The position numbers were made by a program, and so were the translations under genes. Shown in pieces: positions 52,493 to 61,725 of a DNA stretch of 64,000 nt; positions within the stretch are counted from its first letter, which is position 1; every line of letters begins with the position of its first letter. Under the pieces are notes generated by a model. That model was not told the origin of the DNA. It ran no database searches and saw only the letters and a list, made by a program, of their open reading frames with translations. This DNA comes from Desulforapulum autotrophicum. GTDB lineage: Bacteria; Desulfobacterota; Desulfobacteria; Desulfobacterales; Desulfolunaceae. The stretch lies in contig DYJE01000005.1 in NCBI GenBank assembly GCA_020723285.1, forward strand, positions 124,001-188,000, written 5' to 3'.

Positions 52493-53170
52493 TCATGCCA
52501 TCTGATACACACGGTCCGTCACCCGCCCCATCAAGTCTTTGTCATGGAAAATGCCGATCATGGTGGTGCCCTGATCCCGAAGCTCCCGGAGAATGCCCAG
52601 CACCACGCCAACGGAATTCCGGTCCAGGGACGCGGTGGGTTCATCGAGAAGAAGAAGGCGGGGCTTCCAGCTCACGGCCCGTGCGATGTTCACACGCTGC
52701 TGCTCGCCTCCGCTGAAGGTGGAGGGGCAGGCGTCGAACAGGCCGGAAGGGATGTTCAGGCGGCGGAGCAGGTCTTCGGCCCGTTCCCTGGCCTCGGCAC
52801 GGGTGACGCCGTTCCTGGCAAGAATAGGCTCCATCACCGTATGGACGGCTGAAACCCTGGGGATCACCTGGAGAAACTGGGACACGTAGCCCATCTCTTT
52901 GTGGCGGATGGCGATGACCTCACGGTCGCCCAGGGTTACGAGATCCACGGCTCCCAGAATCATCGAGTCATAAACGATGCTCCCGGAACTGGGAATGTAG
53001 GTGCGGTACAGGCATTTCAAAACCGTGCTTTTCCCCGCACCGCTTACGCCGGAAAGCCCGAGAAATCCGCCCTTGGGAACATGAAAGGACACGTTCCGGC
53101 AGGCCCTGATGGTTTTCCCGCCCAGCATGTGGAGGGTGAAGTCTTTGGAAAGATCGTTGACGGTGATCAC
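52493..53170 (-). CDS. phnL: PhnL, C-P lyase complex ABC-type ATPase subunit
   Basis: 225 residues. Walker A is LSGVSGAGKSTVLK (about 39-52), the ABC signature is FSGGEQQRVNIARA and Walker B is LLLLDEPTASLD, followed by the His switch in GIFHDKD. The N-terminus INVNDLSKDFTLHMLGGK-type strand is as in PhnL. PhnL, with PhnK, is an ATPase subunit that acts on the core PhnGHIJ complex rather than a transporter. It begins 12 bases after the stop of phnK. Confidence 0.93.
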   Translation of the reverse strand: MITVNDLSKDFTLHMLGGKTIRACRNVSFHVPKGGFLGLSGVSGAGKSTVLKCLYRTYIPSSGSIVYDSMILGAVDLVTLGDREVIAIRHKEMGYVSQFLQVIPRVSAVHTVMEPILARNGVTRAEARERAEDLLRRLNIPSGLFDACPSTFSGGEQQRVNIARAVSWKPRLLLLDEPTASLDRNSVGVVLGILRELRDQGTTMIGIFHDKDLMGRVTDRVYQMA

Positions 53171-53182
53171 ATGGCCTCCTTG

Positions 53183-54064
53183 TCAGAGCCTGGATGAAAC
53201 CAGAAGCTGGGTGTAACGGTGCTGGGGATCTTCAAGAATCTGGTCTGTGAGGCCCGATTCCACCACACACCCTGATTTCATCACGAGGGTCCGCTGGCAA
53301 AGAAGACGGATGACGCCCAGGTCGTGGGATACCACCAGCATGGACAGTTTCAGTTCGTCCTTAAGGCTGCGGATCAGGTCCAGAACCCTGGCCTGAACCG
53401 ACAGGTCGAGGCCTGTGGTGACTTCATCCAGAAAAAGAATCAGGGGGTTGTTGGAAAGGGCCTTGGCGATCTGGACCCGCTGCTGCATGCCCCCGCTGAA
53501 GCGGCTGGGTGCTTCGTCCATACGGGCCACGGGTATTTCGGTTTTTTCCAGAAGACCGCCGGCCCGCTCCCGCATGGTGCCGATGCGACGGAATCCTGCG
53601 GCGATGAGCCGTTCGGCGATGTTTCCGCCGCTGCTGACCTGCATGCGAAGGCCCAGGTTGGGATTCTGATACACGATGCCCATGAGGGCGTTCCGGATCT
53701 GTCGTTTCTGAAACGGGCTGATGTCAAGGAGGTTGTAGCTGTATTCATCTCCGTTGAAAAACGTCTCCGTCATGGGGCCGGTGACCGCACGGCGGTGAAT
53801 ATGAAACGATCCCCGGTCCGCTGTCCATTCGAAATGAAGCAGCCGGACAAGGGTGCTTTTGCCGGATCCGCTTTCACCCACCACCCCCAGCGCCTCGTTG
53901 GGGTAGACGTCGAAGGACACGCCGGACAGCGCGTGAATCGTTCCGCAGCGGGGGCAGCGGTTGCTTGCGGCTTCGGGGTCCGTGACACCTTTGCATCGTA
54001 TGCATCCTTCTCCGAATCGTTTGCCCAGGGCGCGCACCCGGATCAGCGGTTTTTCGGGGTTCAT
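53183..54064 (-). CDS. phnK: PhnK, C-P lyase complex ABC-type ATPase subunit
   Basis: 293 residues. It has Walker A GESGSGKST, signature FSGGMQQRVQIAKAL, Walker B LILFLDEVTTGLD and a switch His in VVSHDLG. It carries a four-Cys insertion after the first strand (CIRCKGVTDPEAASNRCPRC), a zinc-ribbon-like element that E. coli PhnK lacks but which is seen in other non-enteric PhnK proteins. The ATPase binds PhnJ and drives conformational change in the complex. Its start overlaps the phnJ stop by 4 bases. Confidence 0.93.
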   Translation of the reverse strand: MNPEKPLIRVRALGKRFGEGCIRCKGVTDPEAASNRCPRCGTIHALSGVSFDVYPNEALGVVGESGSGKSTLVRLLHFEWTADRGSFHIHRRAVTGPMTETFFNGDEYSYNLLDISPFQKRQIRNALMGIVYQNPNLGLRMQVSSGGNIAERLIAAGFRRIGTMRERAGGLLEKTEIPVARMDEAPSRFSGGMQQRVQIAKALSNNPLILFLDEVTTGLDLSVQARVLDLIRSLKDELKLSMLVVSHDLGVIRLLCQRTLVMKSGCVVESGLTDQILEDPQHRYTQLLVSSRL

Positions 54065-54945
54065 GAGACGCTCCTTTTGGCGCAGTATCCGGTATCGGAG
54101 CAGAAATATGTTCTTCCGCCGTTTTCACTGTCGATAATTTCATCGAGAAAGGTGTCCGTGGCCCCGCATCGTGCGCAGAATTTGTCGGAAAAATCCTCCA
54201 CCCGGAACAGGTGATCCTCAAATTCCAGAGGGACCACATCGGTGTGGGGCGGCACGGCATAAATCCGCTTTTCACGACCGGCCCCGAAAAGAAACAGCGT
54301 CTCGGCCCTGTGGAGTTTGGGCACGTCCCAGCGGGGAATGGGGCTGGGGTCCATGATGTACCGTCCGTTCACGGTGACCGGATACCGGTAGCTGATGGTG
54401 ATTTCGCCAAAACGAACGATGTCCTCGTACAGATACAGCCACATCCGGGCGTAGTCGGCCTCGGCGTGCATGCGCCGGGTTTCGGCCTCCGACGGTTCCA
54501 CTTCCCTCAGGGCCTCGGGATAGGGAACCTGAAGAACCAGAATCTGGTCCCGGCTCATGGGTTCTTCGGGAATCCGGTGGCGGGTCTGGATGAGGCTGGC
54601 CATGACCGTATCCGTGGTGACAGGAATGCCCGCCACTTTGGCCACGAAGGTTTTGATGTTCACGGCGTTGACGCTGTCGTCGCAGCCCTGATCGATGACC
54701 TTGAGCACATCCTCCGGCGTGACCAGGGAGAGGGTGATCTGAAGGCCGCCTGTTCCCCAGCCCCGGGCGATGGGCATTTCCCGTGAACCGTAGGGCACCT
54801 GGTATCCGGGAATGGCAACGGCTTTGAGAACGGCCCGTCTGATTTCCCGTTTGGCCCCTTCGTCCATGAAGCCGAAAGGATATCCGAGGTTTCGGTGATC
54901 ATCGTTTTTTTCCAGATGGGTCGTAAGCCATTCACTCATCCGCAT
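54061..54945 (-). CDS. phnJ: PhnJ, radical SAM C-P lyase
   Basis: 294 residues. PhnJ breaks the carbon-phosphorus bond of ribose 1-phosphonate 5-phosphate by radical chemistry. The Cys cluster is at C257, C260, C282 and C288, with the same spacing (3, 22, 6) as the E. coli residues 241/244/266/272 that ligate the [4Fe-4S] cluster and provide the catalytic thiyl. It starts NLGYPFGFMDEGAKREIRRA and continues with RGWGTGGLQITLSLV. The start overlaps phnI by 14 bases. Confidence 0.97.
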   Translation of the reverse strand: MRMSEWLTTHLEKNDDHRNLGYPFGFMDEGAKREIRRAVLKAVAIPGYQVPYGSREMPIARGWGTGGLQITLSLVTPEDVLKVIDQGCDDSVNAVNIKTFVAKVAGIPVTTDTVMASLIQTRHRIPEEPMSRDQILVLQVPYPEALREVEPSEAETRRMHAEADYARMWLYLYEDIVRFGEITISYRYPVTVNGRYIMDPSPIPRWDVPKLHRAETLFLFGAGREKRIYAVPPHTDVVPLEFEDHLFRVEDFSDKFCARCGATDTFLDEIIDSENGGRTYFCSDTGYCAKRSVS

Positions 54946-56047
54946 GGCCGTCCTCCGTTTTTTTTGACCGTGCCAGATCCTGAGTTTTCCTCAGCCGGTC
55001 CAGGTCTGAAAGAAAATCCACATAATGGGGCAGTTTCCAGTGGTTGCAGAAGCCCATGCTCTCGATGCCGTCGGTATGGTAAAGCACGAATTCCCGGTCT
55101 TCCGCCGGAACCGACGGGGTGGCCGTCCGGGTGGACCGGTCCAGCACCGCCATGGAAATGGCCTTGATTTCGTTCTGACCGAAGCAGATTCCGTACCCCA
55201 GACTGAACCGGGGCACGCCGTCAGCATCCTGGTGCCGGGCCAGGACTTCGGCTTCGGTGATTTTGACCTCACCCACCGGGTAGGCTTCGCCGGTCACCGG
55301 ATGGGCGGTGCAGAGTGTCAGATACCCCACCCGCAGTTCGCCCAGGGTGGGGTGGATGTTGCCGTAACCCCGCATGCTGGAATAGGCCAGGGCCAGCATG
55401 CCGCCTGTCTCTCCACGGGCCAGGGCCTGGAGCGTGGCGCTGCGGGACGCGGGAAACGTCAGGGCGCTGCGGGTGATGTCGAAGACACCGTTTTCACAGG
55501 CCTGTTCGGATACCGTTTCTTCGAGAAGTCCCTCCTGTCTCAAAATGGCGATCACTTTGGGAAAGGAGTCGGGAAGGCCGGTGTTTTCAGGCAGGTCTTT
55601 GGCGATTTTTTCCCTGAAGGCGTTTCGGAACGACTCATCGTCGTTCAAAAGTTCGTAATCCAGCAACCGCAGCGTGTAATCGCTGGTGGGCCCCAGAATC
55701 TGCCCGCCGGGAATGTCCTTGAAGGCCGAGCTGATCCGGCGGATGATCCGCATGCCGCAGGTGTCTGAAGGAATGGAATAAGCGATCCTTTCACGGGTGG
55801 CCCGTGCGGCCCTTATCATGAACGCGGCCTCGAAACTGTCGCCCGCCGCCTGTTTGAGGGCCAGGGCCGCCAGTTCCGGGGCGTACAGCGAGCCTTCGCC
55901 CATGACCCGGTCCACGGCCAGATACAACTGGTCTTTGATCTGTTCCACGGACAGCGGGGCTGACGGGCCCTTCATCCGTTCGTAAGCAAAAAGATCACAG
56001 GCATTTTGAATGGCCTCCTTTCCGCCTTTTACCGCCACATAGGCCAT
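54932..56047 (-). CDS. phnI: PhnI, C-P lyase core complex subunit
   Basis: 371 residues of the PhnI family, which with PhnG, PhnH and PhnL starts the pathway by exchanging adenine of ATP for the phosphonate. Characteristic stretches are MAYVAVKGGKEAIQNACDLFAYER, the central GYGNIHPTLGELRVGYL, and C-terminal EFVLYHTDGIESMGFCNHWKLPHYVDFLS. The PhnH stop is 1 base away and PhnJ overlaps its end, showing tight coupling. All core genes phnGHIJ are present and intact here. Confidence 0.96.
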   Translation of the reverse strand: MAYVAVKGGKEAIQNACDLFAYERMKGPSAPLSVEQIKDQLYLAVDRVMGEGSLYAPELAALALKQAAGDSFEAAFMIRAARATRERIAYSIPSDTCGMRIIRRISSAFKDIPGGQILGPTSDYTLRLLDYELLNDDESFRNAFREKIAKDLPENTGLPDSFPKVIAILRQEGLLEETVSEQACENGVFDITRSALTFPASRSATLQALARGETGGMLALAYSSMRGYGNIHPTLGELRVGYLTLCTAHPVTGEAYPVGEVKITEAEVLARHQDADGVPRFSLGYGICFGQNEIKAISMAVLDRSTRTATPSVPAEDREFVLYHTDGIESMGFCNHWKLPHYVDFLSDLDRLRKTQDLARSKKTEDGHADE

Positions 56048-56048
56048 G

Positions 56049-56612
56049 TCAGATCACTCCTGTTTGGGTGGACCGTGGAATGGCGGCGACGCGGCCCGCC
56101 CTGTCCAGAAAAAGAGCGTCGATGCCCAGAGGGTATTCGGCGTTCACATCCCGGAGCTGCCGGAATTCGTTCACGTCCATGCCCATGAGCTGGAGTTCTG
56201 TTTCCCCGTCAACGCCGGGGCCTGTGAGGGTCAGCGACAGGTCCCCATAACCCAGGGCCTCCACCTGATACACCACGGTGGCGCTCTGATCGGGGTATTC
56301 CAGGGTTCCCCGTTTGAGGGAACGAAGAGCCCCACGGGTCGATCCGCGGGTGGCGATGATGAAATCGGCTTCGGTTTCAGAGACCTGACGGGCGGAGGTC
56401 CGATGGGACAGGGCCCTGGCGGTCTCATGATCCCCGATGACAGAGAATCCGGTTTCGGAATCCATCAGACAGCCCAGCAGATCCGTCACTGCATCGGTAT
56501 CTGCGAGTTCAGGCACGGGGAAAACCGAGCCCGGATGGCTCATGGCGGTGAGAATCACACGGTACATGCGGTGATCCCTGATGATGCGCGTTTCGTTCAG
56601 CGTCAGATTCAC
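56049..56612 (-). CDS. phnH: PhnH, C-P lyase core complex subunit
   Basis: 187 residues. The family signatures are FRxxLxAMSxPG-type RVILTAMSHPGSVF near the N-terminus, a following TDLLGCLMDSETGFSV region, DFIIATRG, GTLEYPDQSATVVYQV and LTGPGVDGE. PhnH is a homodimeric PLP-fold-like subunit without catalytic residues and is needed to assemble the PhnGHIJ complex. It lies between phnG (28 bases upstream) and phnI. Confidence 0.94.
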   Translation of the reverse strand: MNLTLNETRIIRDHRMYRVILTAMSHPGSVFPVPELADTDAVTDLLGCLMDSETGFSVIGDHETARALSHRTSARQVSETEADFIIATRGSTRGALRSLKRGTLEYPDQSATVVYQVEALGYGDLSLTLTGPGVDGETELQLMGMDVNEFRQLRDVNAEYPLGIDALFLDRAGRVAAIPRSTQTGVI

Positions 56613-56640
56613 TATCGGGTTCCTTTTTTTTCCTGCCCGA

Positions 56641-57057
56641 TCACATCAGGTCGAAGTTCACCTGGGTCGCGGCAATGCGGGTCTGATGTTCCAGAAGCTG
56701 TTTCCGCCGTTCGGCCTGTGCCGAAATGATCAGTCCCATGAGTTTGTCTTTCACGGCCGACGCGCCTTCACACCGTATCACCGCGTCCGCCGCAGCCCTT
56801 GCCAGTGCTTTCCGGGGGTGTTCCCCCACCACCATGCCGAAACCTTCCACGCCGAAGCAGGTCACCCGTGCGTCGGTGACCAGCACTTCACCCAGATGGA
56901 AATCGGTGTCGAAACTGTCTTTGGCTGTCAGCATCACAAGGCCCGAGCGAGGAACGCCCGTGACCTCCACCTCTTCATCGGCCAAAAGACCAAGCACCTG
57001 ATCCACGGTCTCGTCGTCCATGCTGTCCCAGAATAAACTGTCATCGTAATCGCCCAT
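56641..57057 (-). CDS. phnG: PhnG, C-P lyase core complex subunit
   Basis: 138 residues, the first gene of the operon. A short helical N-terminus leads to VEVTGVPRSGLVMLTAKDSFD, FHLGEVLVTDARVTCFGVEGFGMVVGEHPRKALARAAADAV (trimmed family block) and a helical C-terminus ending in the usual amphipathic stretch. PhnG binds PhnI in the core complex. The phosphonate transporter genes phnCDE are not in the window, so uptake is encoded elsewhere or another transporter is used. I found no convincing Pho box upstream. Confidence 0.93.
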   Translation of the reverse strand: MGDYDDSLFWDSMDDETVDQVLGLLADEEVEVTGVPRSGLVMLTAKDSFDTDFHLGEVLVTDARVTCFGVEGFGMVVGEHPRKALARAAADAVIRCEGASAVKDKLMGLIISAQAERRKQLLEHQTRIAATQVNFDLM

Positions 57058-57569
57058 GTCCCCACCTTGTCATCATGAGTTTGTTGATCAAAAAAAACGG
57101 GTGTTCACTGCATGGTGCCACCTATCCCATGGACAGTGTTCAAAAAATATGAACTGCATCACACCGCCTATTACCTTTTTCGAGACAGGAAAGGTCATGC
57201 AGGTATATCCCCCCGTTCATGGATTCCGGTGAAACATTCAGCTGCCGATGTTGTGGAACACGATGAGGGGGACATCTGGTAGAAGCCCTGGAATAACACC
57301 CCGTTTTCCGGTCGTAACCCAGCCGGTCATTCTATCGTTCGGATTAACGATTTATCCCGTTTGTGTTAGTCCGGCGTTGCCGGATCGTTTTAATTTGATA
57401 AAAACAAAAGATTGGGTGATAATCGTATACAATTTTATTTTCAATTGTTTCAAAGAGATTTAACCATAGAAATCAAAACCCAAAATGGGTATGTTCATAG
57501 AACTGAAAACATTAAAAAAACAGTGATAGAAAACCCCATTAACCGGGAGATTCGGCAGGTGGAAAACAA
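57058..57569. other. Divergent intergenic region between phnG and the ATPase/PIN module
   Basis: 512 bases without a supportable gene, AT-rich towards the ATPase gene. A perfect hairpin TCCGGC-GTT-GCCGGA (57370-57384) followed by TCGTTTTAATTT looks like a terminator in the plus direction. A small palindrome ACCCAAAATGGGT is at 57478-57490. Both could regulate the module. Confidence 0.5.
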
Positions 57570-58826
57570 ATGATCAAAGAACTGAAAATGATCAACTGGA
57601 AAAGTTTCAAAGAATCGACGCTTTATATCGATCCTTTGACGGTTTTAATCGGCAACAATGCCAGTGGAAAATCAAACACTCTTGATGCGCTTCTTTTTTT
57701 AAACCGGGTCAGCCTGGGGGTTTCCATTTTTTCCGCCATAGCCGGCGATACCCATCTCCTATCCTTGCGGGGCGGTATGGAATGGGTCTGCAGAAAGCCG
57801 GAGGCGATGTTCGGCCTTGTCATCATTGTTGATGGAGAAAACGACAGCACAGAATACAGGTACGAGCTGACTGTTCAGGTCAATAAAAAAAAAGCGGAGG
57901 TCTTTCGTGAAGGACTGACTCTGCTTTCTTATGGGCCGAGAAGTGCCCAACCTAAAGAACGCATGCTTTTTCAAACCAAACAGGAAGAAGCGGACAGTCC
58001 CGGAATTCCCACATACTACTCCACCGGAACTCAAGGGCGGGGCAAACGGTTTGACTTGAATAGAAGTCAACCCGTTCTGGTCCAGACTGAAACAACCCAC
58101 AACTCACGTAAAGAGGTCCAGGAAGGGGCTAAATATGTCCTTGTCCATCTTCAGCGGATATTTGTTTTTGACCCCATTCCAAGTCATATGCGGGATTTTA
58201 AGCCGTTATCGGAAAAAATGCTTGCAGACGGCTCCAATGTCGCAGGTGTTATCGCAGGGCTGGATACAGACAGGAGGCACAGCGTCGAAAAAACATTGAC
58301 CCGCTACTTACGGGGATTGCCGGAACGTGAAATTAGGCGTGTATGGACCGAGCTTGAGGGTAAATTCAAAACCGACGCCATGTTATACTGCGAAGAAAGC
58401 TGGGCCAACGAGCAGACGCATGAAATGGATGCGCGCGGCATGTCTGATGGAACGCTGCGCTACCTGGCCATTGTTGCCGCGTTGCTTATCAGTGAGCCCA
58501 GAAGCCTTTTGGTCATCGAAGAAGTCGATAACGGCCTCCACCCTTCACGAGCCCGGATTCTCCTTGAAATGATCAAAACCCTTGGTAAGGAAAGGGAGAT
58601 CGACGTCATTGTAACGACCCACAATCCGGCTCTGCTGGATGCTGCGGGGGCCTCCATGGTTCCTTTTATAACGGTAACTCACAGATCTATAAAATCAGGT
58701 TACAGTCAACTGACTCAACTCGAAGACATATCGAACCTGCCCAAATTGATGTCTGGTGGCGGATTGGGTCGGCTATCGGCTGACGGTCATATTGAATCCG
58801 CACTCAAAGAGGATGATCTAATATGA
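57570..58826 (+). CDS. ABC/SMC-type ATPase of a candidate defence module
   Basis: 418 residues of the AAA_15/AAA_21 type. It has Walker A GNNASGKS (28-35), a Q-loop region, an ABC-like signature near SDGTLRYLAIVAAL, Walker B LLVIEEVDNGLHP and the His switch TTHNPALLD. This fold is shared by RecF/Rad50-like and OLD-family ATPases, and is the usual sensor half of two-gene defence systems such as those with a Toprim or nuclease partner. The stop overlaps the PIN gene start at ATGA. I cannot say what it senses. Confidence 0.85.
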   Translation: MIKELKMINWKSFKESTLYIDPLTVLIGNNASGKSNTLDALLFLNRVSLGVSIFSAIAGDTHLLSLRGGMEWVCRKPEAMFGLVIIVDGENDSTEYRYELTVQVNKKKAEVFREGLTLLSYGPRSAQPKERMLFQTKQEEADSPGIPTYYSTGTQGRGKRFDLNRSQPVLVQTETTHNSRKEVQEGAKYVLVHLQRIFVFDPIPSHMRDFKPLSEKMLADGSNVAGVIAGLDTDRRHSVEKTLTRYLRGLPEREIRRVWTELEGKFKTDAMLYCEESWANEQTHEMDARGMSDGTLRYLAIVAALLISEPRSLLVIEEVDNGLHPSRARILLEMIKTLGKEREIDVIVTTHNPALLDAAGASMVPFITVTHRSIKSGYSQLTQLEDISNLPKLMSGGGLGRLSADGHIESALKEDDLI

Positions 58827-59347
58827 AGCGGGTTCTTATTATCGATACCGGGATTCTTTGTGTCTGGCTGGATGTGCCCAATATGGATACATGCGGCCCT
58901 GAGAATGACAGTTGGGATAAACAGCGTGTTGATGCAAAAATCATTGAGGCGATGGAGAATAAAACCACGTTTGTTTTACCACTGGCGACGATCATTGAAA
59001 CCGGAAATCATATCGCTCATGCAACGCATAGCCGCAGGGAGCGTGGAATGGCGTTAGCCGAGTTGATTCAGAAAAGTGCTGACAGCAAAACACCTTGGGC
59101 CGCTTTTTCAGATCAGTCGATACTGTGGACATCTGAAAAACTGAAAAAACTTGCACAGGAATGGCCCGGTCTGGCGGCGGAAAAAATATCCATTGGAGAC
59201 GCAACAATCAAGGATGTGGCCGAATATTACGCTCAAACTGGCTGTCACGTTGAAATACTGACAGGAGACTTGGGGTTGAAAGCGTATGAACCCATTTCTC
59301 CTGTCCCTGAACCAAGACGGAGGAAACGGCAAAAGGGCGCGAACTGA
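58823..59347 (+). CDS. PIN-like nuclease partner of the ATPase
   Basis: 174 residues. The PIN-fold acidic residues can be placed: Asp8 in VLIIDTG, Glu59 in LATIIETGNHIAH, Asp126 in SIGDATIKDVAEYY and Asp149 in ILTGDLGLKAY. PIN proteins cleave RNA, often as toxins. The C-terminal tail is basic (PEPRRRKRQKG), as expected for RNA or DNA contact. The start overlaps the ATPase stop by 4 bases and the two genes form a closed unit. It ends 12 bases before the convergent ccsA. Confidence 0.75.
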   Translation: MKRVLIIDTGILCVWLDVPNMDTCGPENDSWDKQRVDAKIIEAMENKTTFVLPLATIIETGNHIAHATHSRRERGMALAELIQKSADSKTPWAAFSDQSILWTSEKLKKLAQEWPGLAAEKISIGDATIKDVAEYYAQTGCHVEILTGDLGLKAYEPISPVPEPRRRKRQKGAN

Positions 59348-59359
59348 CACTCTCCTGCA

Positions 59360-60202
59360 TCACACCTTGCCGTAACTGTGAAGACCTCCGGGCAGGTAGT
59401 TTACGCCGAAATAGGTGATCATGACGGCGATGAAGCCGATGATGGAGACCACGGCGATTTTCGTGCCGTCCCAGCCCCGGACATAGCGCAGGTGAAGGAA
59501 GATGGCGTACACGAACCAGGTGATAAGGGACCAGGTTTCCTTGGGGTCCCAGCTCCAGTACGAACCCCAGGCGGAGTTGGCCCAGACCGAGCCGGTGATG
59601 ATGCCCAGAGACAGGAACAGGAAGCCGAACATCACCGTCTGCTGGGTAAGTTCGTCCAGAAGTTCGAAATCTCCGCGGTCCGACCGGTCTTTGCCGTCCA
59701 CCCCGAAAAACCGTTTCCCCAGGTACAGGACGCTGATGCCGAAAGCCACGGCAAATCCGGCGTAACCCAGAAAACAGGTGATGACGTGGACCGTCAGCCA
59801 GTTGCTTTTGAGGGCCGGAATCAGGGGCTGGATTTCACCGCCCCCCGCTTTGGCCTTGAGGGAGGCGTAGGCCATGGTGAGAAACGCCAAAGGCATGGCC
59901 ACGGTGTTTATGTACCGTGTGGCGTATTTCCATTCCAGGGCCAGACAGACCACGGCGATGGACAAAGCGAAAAACACCAGGGATTCATAGAGGTTGGAAA
60001 GGGGAATGTGCCCGTATCCGATTTTGTAGGACTCGATCCAGCGAAGGATAAACCCCAGAACGTTTCCGAACACGGCGATCCAGGCCACACGGCTGCCCAG
60101 GGCAGCGGGTCCGTCCTTCTTGAATACAGCGGAAGAGATGTATAGCACGGCCGAGAATCCGTAAACGAACGTGACAATGGCAAGCACAAGCGAACTGTTC
60201 AT
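59360..60202 (-). CDS. ccsA: CcsA, system II cytochrome c heme-attachment protein
   Basis: A 280-residue polytopic membrane protein of the CcmF/CcsA family (some databases call it CcsB or ResC). It has the tryptophan-rich heme-handling motif WANSAWGSYWSWDPKETWSLITW (abridged: residues WGSYWSWDPKETW) near residue 215 and surrounding conserved His (HVITCFLGYAG, LHLRYV). With ResB it delivers heme across the membrane and attaches it to CxxCH motifs of apocytochromes such as NrfH and NrfA in this same window. The upstream ResB gene is 23 bases away. Confidence 0.94.
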   Translation of the reverse strand: MNSSLVLAIVTFVYGFSAVLYISSAVFKKDGPAALGSRVAWIAVFGNVLGFILRWIESYKIGYGHIPLSNLYESLVFFALSIAVVCLALEWKYATRYINTVAMPLAFLTMAYASLKAKAGGGEIQPLIPALKSNWLTVHVITCFLGYAGFAVAFGISVLYLGKRFFGVDGKDRSDRGDFELLDELTQQTVMFGFLFLSLGIITGSVWANSAWGSYWSWDPKETWSLITWFVYAIFLHLRYVRGWDGTKIAVVSIIGFIAVMITYFGVNYLPGGLHSYGKV

Positions 60203-60225
60203 AAATTACCTTCTTTATAATTCTT

Positions 60226-61593
60226 TCAGGCGTTTCCGATATGGGACGCGATTTTTTTGACGATCATGCCCATGCCCATTCTGTTTTTGTTGGCTGAGCC
60301 CGAAACCATCACGGCGCACGAGTGATCGCCGGTCTTGACGACTTCCACGCAGAGGTTCTGGTGGGCCATGAAAAACGCGATATAGCAGCCGGCAATCATC
60401 AGGATGAATCCGGCGTAAACCAGATAGACGCCAGGATCTTTGGTCACCTGGAGACCGGTGTAGTGAGACGAGTCGAAATTCACGATTTCAACAGACACCG
60501 CGCCTTTTCGCATTTTGTCGAATTTGGCGAAATGAAGGGGCAGAATCACCTCCTCCGGTTCCTTGCCGTTCACGGAAATCGTGCCCACGTAACTTTCGCC
60601 CAGATCCTGGCCCATGAAGGGATAGGACGGTAGATAACCCTGAAGGACGAAGGTCCCGAGACCTTCTTCCAATTCCACCGGCTGGTCGGCTTTGATCTTT
60701 TTTTCGTAAGACATGCCGGACGCCTTGCTGGTGAACGACAGGGTGAGGTTCTGGCCTGGAATGGTTCCGAAGCTGGATTGAAAGAAATTGACCCCTTTAT
60801 GCCGTAAAGGATCGTTGACCACGATCCGTTTTTTAACCGTAGCCTGCCCGTCTTCAATGATCACAAGATCGGAACGGTATTCTTTGGGGGCTCCGTTGTC
60901 GTAGTGACTCACGTCGAAATCATCGCAGCGGACCTGAAATCCCAAGGGCACCGTCGTATCCGAATTCCGGAGTTTGATCCGGTCCACGGTTTCGCCTTCG
61001 GGGATGTTCACAAAACCTTCGTACCCGAACAGCGAGCCCACAAGGCTGCCCAGTATCAGGGCGAGAATGCTCAGGTGAACCACGTAAACCCCTAAGCGGG
61101 TGGCTCTACCACGTTCGCTGAAAACAGCGAAACCGGTTTCAGTGTCCACCACGGAGGTTTTACCGAATTTTTTTGAGATGATGGCCGTGATCCGGTCCCT
61201 CTGACCGGCGGCGGGACCTTCCATCGTGAGATCCACCCGGTTTTTATGCCGCCTGAATTTTTCCGCGTCCAGCGCCGGTTTTTTCCGGACGATGGAAAGA
61301 ACCCTGGGAAGACGCTCCAGCGAACAGATCGTGATGTTCATAGCCAGGATCATGATGAGAAAACGGAACCACCAGGAATGATACATGTCGAAAAGCTGAA
61401 AAAGCTCGAAAATTCGGATCAGCGCCTCACCATAGTTCTGGTGGTAATACATGGCGGTCTGGTTCTGGGGGATCAACGTTCCAAGGACGGATGTAAGGGC
61501 CAGGAGGACCAGGACCACCACCGACAGTTTCACGGACGCGAAAAAAGCCCAGATCCTGTCAAAAACCGTCCCGTTGTTCGCGGTTTCGCTCAT
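60226..61593 (-). CDS. resB: ResB/Ccs1, system II cytochrome c biogenesis protein
   Basis: 455 residues. The N-terminal helices (SVKLSVVVLVLLALTSVLGTLIPQN) begin in the family-typical way: FFASVKLSVVVL and GTLIPQNQ. A second pair of helices lies at about 70-90 and 165-185, then a long periplasmic beta domain and a final helix near GVYLVYAGFILMIAGCYIAFFMAHQ. It partners CcsA as the other half of the heme-export/ligation complex. This pair supports the large c-type cytochrome needs of the cell. It is the first gene of the two-gene operon. Confidence 0.93.
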   Translation of the reverse strand: MSETANNGTVFDRIWAFFASVKLSVVVLVLLALTSVLGTLIPQNQTAMYYHQNYGEALIRIFELFQLFDMYHSWWFRFLIMILAMNITICSLERLPRVLSIVRKKPALDAEKFRRHKNRVDLTMEGPAAGQRDRITAIISKKFGKTSVVDTETGFAVFSERGRATRLGVYVVHLSILALILGSLVGSLFGYEGFVNIPEGETVDRIKLRNSDTTVPLGFQVRCDDFDVSHYDNGAPKEYRSDLVIIEDGQATVKKRIVVNDPLRHKGVNFFQSSFGTIPGQNLTLSFTSKASGMSYEKKIKADQPVELEEGLGTFVLQGYLPSYPFMGQDLGESYVGTISVNGKEPEEVILPLHFAKFDKMRKGAVSVEIVNFDSSHYTGLQVTKDPGVYLVYAGFILMIAGCYIAFFMAHQNLCVEVVKTGDHSCAVMVSGSANKNRMGMGMIVKKIASHIGNA

Positions 61594-61725
61594 TCAAAGT
61601 TCCTTCGTGGTTTTCCGGCGGGGCCGGGATGTTGTCGATGTCTTCTACGGATTTGCAACATGGGCTAAACTATAGCGTAATTCTATGGATTGCAAGGCCA
61701 AAAAATAAGGGGAGTTTTGGACTAT

